DNA from: Methylococcales symbiont of Hymedesmia sp. n. MRB-2018
GTDB lineage: Bacteria; Pseudomonadota; Gammaproteobacteria; Methylococcales; Methylomonadaceae
Direction: 5' to 3'
Length of the DNA stretch: 64,000 nt
Assembly: GCA_003666385.1 (NCBI GenBank)
Contig: QPIN01000063.1
Span: 1-64,000 of the forward strand
This document shows, piece by piece, positions 62,707 to 64,000 of this stretch. The notes beneath the pieces were generated by a model. It made no database searches. It worked only from the letters and a program-made list of their open reading frames with translations, and had not been told where the DNA came from. Made by a program: the position numbers and the translations under genes. Numbering within the stretch: position 1 is the first letter of the stretch; every line of letters begins with the position of its first letter.

Positions 62707-64000
62707 CTAAATAACTCGTAAATTAAAATTACGGGAAAAATTGACTTTTTGGGTGTCGGTTAAGGCACTGTCTAGGCATACCAAAATATCGTCTGTGGTT
62801 AATTTTAAGGTTTCTATGGTGCTTGTGTTGATTTTTTTGGCTAAAGTGATTATTAGTGTGCGTTCTAATTCGAGGTCAATAATGGTATAAAAATCGTCTT
62901 TTTTCTCGATGTTGCTAGTCAATGGGAAGCCTTGTTTTAGGGCGATTTCGTAGGCTAAATCTAAGGGGTCAAAGTTGGGGGTTAGTGGGTTTTTTATGGC
63001 GGATTTTTCGATGGTTAATAAGGCTTGTTCATCATCGCCGTCATAAGATTGGTTGATGGTGTAATGACTTGGGGCAAGGGAAAAAACTTTAAAGCCTGTT
63101 GGATAGTTGTTTTTGTCAATGGCACGTTTTAGGCGTTCAATACCAATCTCAGAAATGGTTTTATAGCCTGCTTTGGCGGCTGCGGATTTTTCATCCACAC
63201 TTTCGGGGATTTGCACTAAGATAAATTTGCGATTGCCGCCGTCTTGTTTGTTGAGATCCATCACCGCATGACCTGTTGTGGCACTGCCTGCGAAAAAGTC
63301 TAGGATAATTCCATCTTTCGAGAATAATGTTGCCCCTTGCACAATCTCTTTAATTAAAGAAATAGGTTTTGGATAGTCAAATAATGTTTCCATATTGATT
63401 GTTTTTAGAGAATCAATACCATTTTTATTGAGATGCTTGAGGATACTATAAAATTTTGAGCCATCCTCATCTATCGCTCTTAACCTACCGACAATATGCT
63501 TTCTTCCTTTTTTTATCAATCTATAATTATCTTTTTCTAAACCTAAATCAATTTCATTTTTTTTATTTATTCCTTTTATGGATGCAATATCTTCATAACA
63601 AAGCGTGCCGTATTTTCCAAACTCTTTTCTTAACCAATCTTCTTCAATCCAATATTTTTTTTCATTTTTTACAATAATTTTTCCTCTTATATCTTTTGGT
63701 TTGTAAATTCCTTTGAAATATGGAAGTGATTTTGCATAAACCAATAAATTATCGTGCCCTTTAATTACTTTCTTAGCAAGCCCTCCACCTTCCGCTCTAA
63801 TCACAACCATATCTGCAAAACAATTATCCTCCCCAAAAACCTCATTCATCAACATTTTTAAATGGTGCTGTTCGTTGTCGTCAATGCTGATAAAAATTAC
63901 GCCGTCATCTTTAAGTAATTGCTTGGCGAGGAATAAACGCGGATACATCATACTCAGCCACTGGGAATGGTATCTGCCGTGGGCATCAGAATTGGCTTCG
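62707..64000 (-). CDS. mod: Type III DNA methyltransferase Mod (C-terminal part, cut by window edge)
   Basis: The frame continues past the window end (upstream codons read EANSDAHGRYHSQWLS before MMYPRLFLAKQLLKDDGVIFISIDD), so the ATG at 63951 is internal. Beta-class N6-adenine methyltransferase: motif IV (DPPY) should lie outside the window; motif I DFFAGSATTGHAV is seen in the C-terminal part. The central stretch from about 50 to 200 of the visible part is the variable target recognition domain. First gene of the operon mod-OLD-small-res. Confidence 0.93.
   Translation of the reverse strand, partial: EANSDAHGRYHSQWLSMMYPRLFLAKQLLKDDGVIFISIDDNEQHHLKMLMNEVFGEDNCFADMVVIRAEGGGLAKKVIKGHDNLLVYAKSLPYFKGIYKPKDIRGKIIVKNEKKYWIEEDWLRKEFGKYGTLCYEDIASIKGINKKNEIDLGLEKDNYRLIKKGRKHIVGRLRAIDEDGSKFYSILKHLNKNGIDSLKTINMETLFDYPKPISLIKEIVQGATLFSKDGIILDFFAGSATTGHAVMDLNKQDGGNRKFILVQIPESVDEKSAAAKAGYKTISEIGIERLKRAIDKNNYPTGFKVFSLAPSHYTINQSYDGDDEQALLTIEKSAIKNPLTPNFDPLDLAYEIALKQGFPLTSNIEKKDDFYTIIDLELERTLIITLAKKINTSTIETLKLTTDDILVCLDSALTDTQKVNFSRNFNLRVI

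Overview
The window is a chromosomal segment of an AT-rich gammaproteobacterium. The best guess is a type I methanotroph (Methylococcales, Methyloprofundus/Methylobacter-like). The basis is malyl-CoA lyase next to both malate thiokinase subunits (serine-cycle enzymes kept by many methanotrophs), gammaproteobacterial gene order (tRNA-Leu/tig/clpP/clpX/lon/hupB/tRNAs/ppiD), an isc-type operon and an anaerobic-route cobalamin cluster. The taxonomic call is inference; there is no rRNA here.

0-5 kb: suhB faces trmJ-cysE-iscR-iscS-iscA. This isc operon has no iscU, hscBA or fdx, and its IscR has lost two of the four [2Fe-2S] ligands although an IscR-type operator still overlaps the iscR promoter. 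4.7-9.9 kb: a conserved membrane-stress/polyamine set in two divergent operons (K+ channel, YjfK, membrane spermidine synthase-like protein; SpeD, YjfI, PspA). 9.9-11.3 kb: a GT92-like glycosyltransferase flanked by the broken ends of two paralogues. 11.3-14.3 kb: yejF and yejE; their partner yejB sits alone at 36.1 kb.

14.7-24.1 kb: the proteostasis block ppiD, tRNA-Asp, tRNA-Val, hupB, lon, clpX, clpP, tig, tRNA-Leu, all on the minus strand. It is interrupted by two miniature transposable elements, one inserted inside the clpX stop codon. 24.3-27.4 kb: mcl-mtkA-mtkB. 27.9-29.3 kb: def-fmt. 29.4-37.6 kb: a TonB-dependent receptor, a periplasmic ATP-dependent DNA ligase, ispG, a DUF1097 membrane protein and orphan yejB, spaced by many short repeats, including a second 157-bp miniature element and a telomere-like (TTAAGGG) heptamer tandem array. 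37.7-41.9 kb: cbiC-cbiD-cbiET-cbiL-hslR.

41.9-64 kb is accessory and defence-rich. From 42.6 to 58.0 kb I find six integron attC recombination sites, all in the same (minus) orientation. Each lies just behind a gene or operon: an ORF-less cassette, a RelBE-type toxin-antitoxin pair, a complete 7.3-kb type I restriction-modification operon (hsdM-rhuM-hsdS-hsdR), a YaaC-like protein, a 1579-residue Avs-like STAND NTPase with an N-terminal nuclease, and a small membrane protein. No integrase gene is visible, so this is an integron cassette cluster (CALIN type, or an integron whose integrase lies outside the window) acting as a defence island with unusually large cassettes. Beyond it is a type III restriction system (mod ... 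res) with an OLD-family nuclease and a frameshifted antitoxin-like gene inside the operon. A BrnT/CopG-like toxin-antitoxin pair lies at the other edge, and its antitoxin shares its N-terminal half with the frameshifted gene, so related sequences bracket the island.
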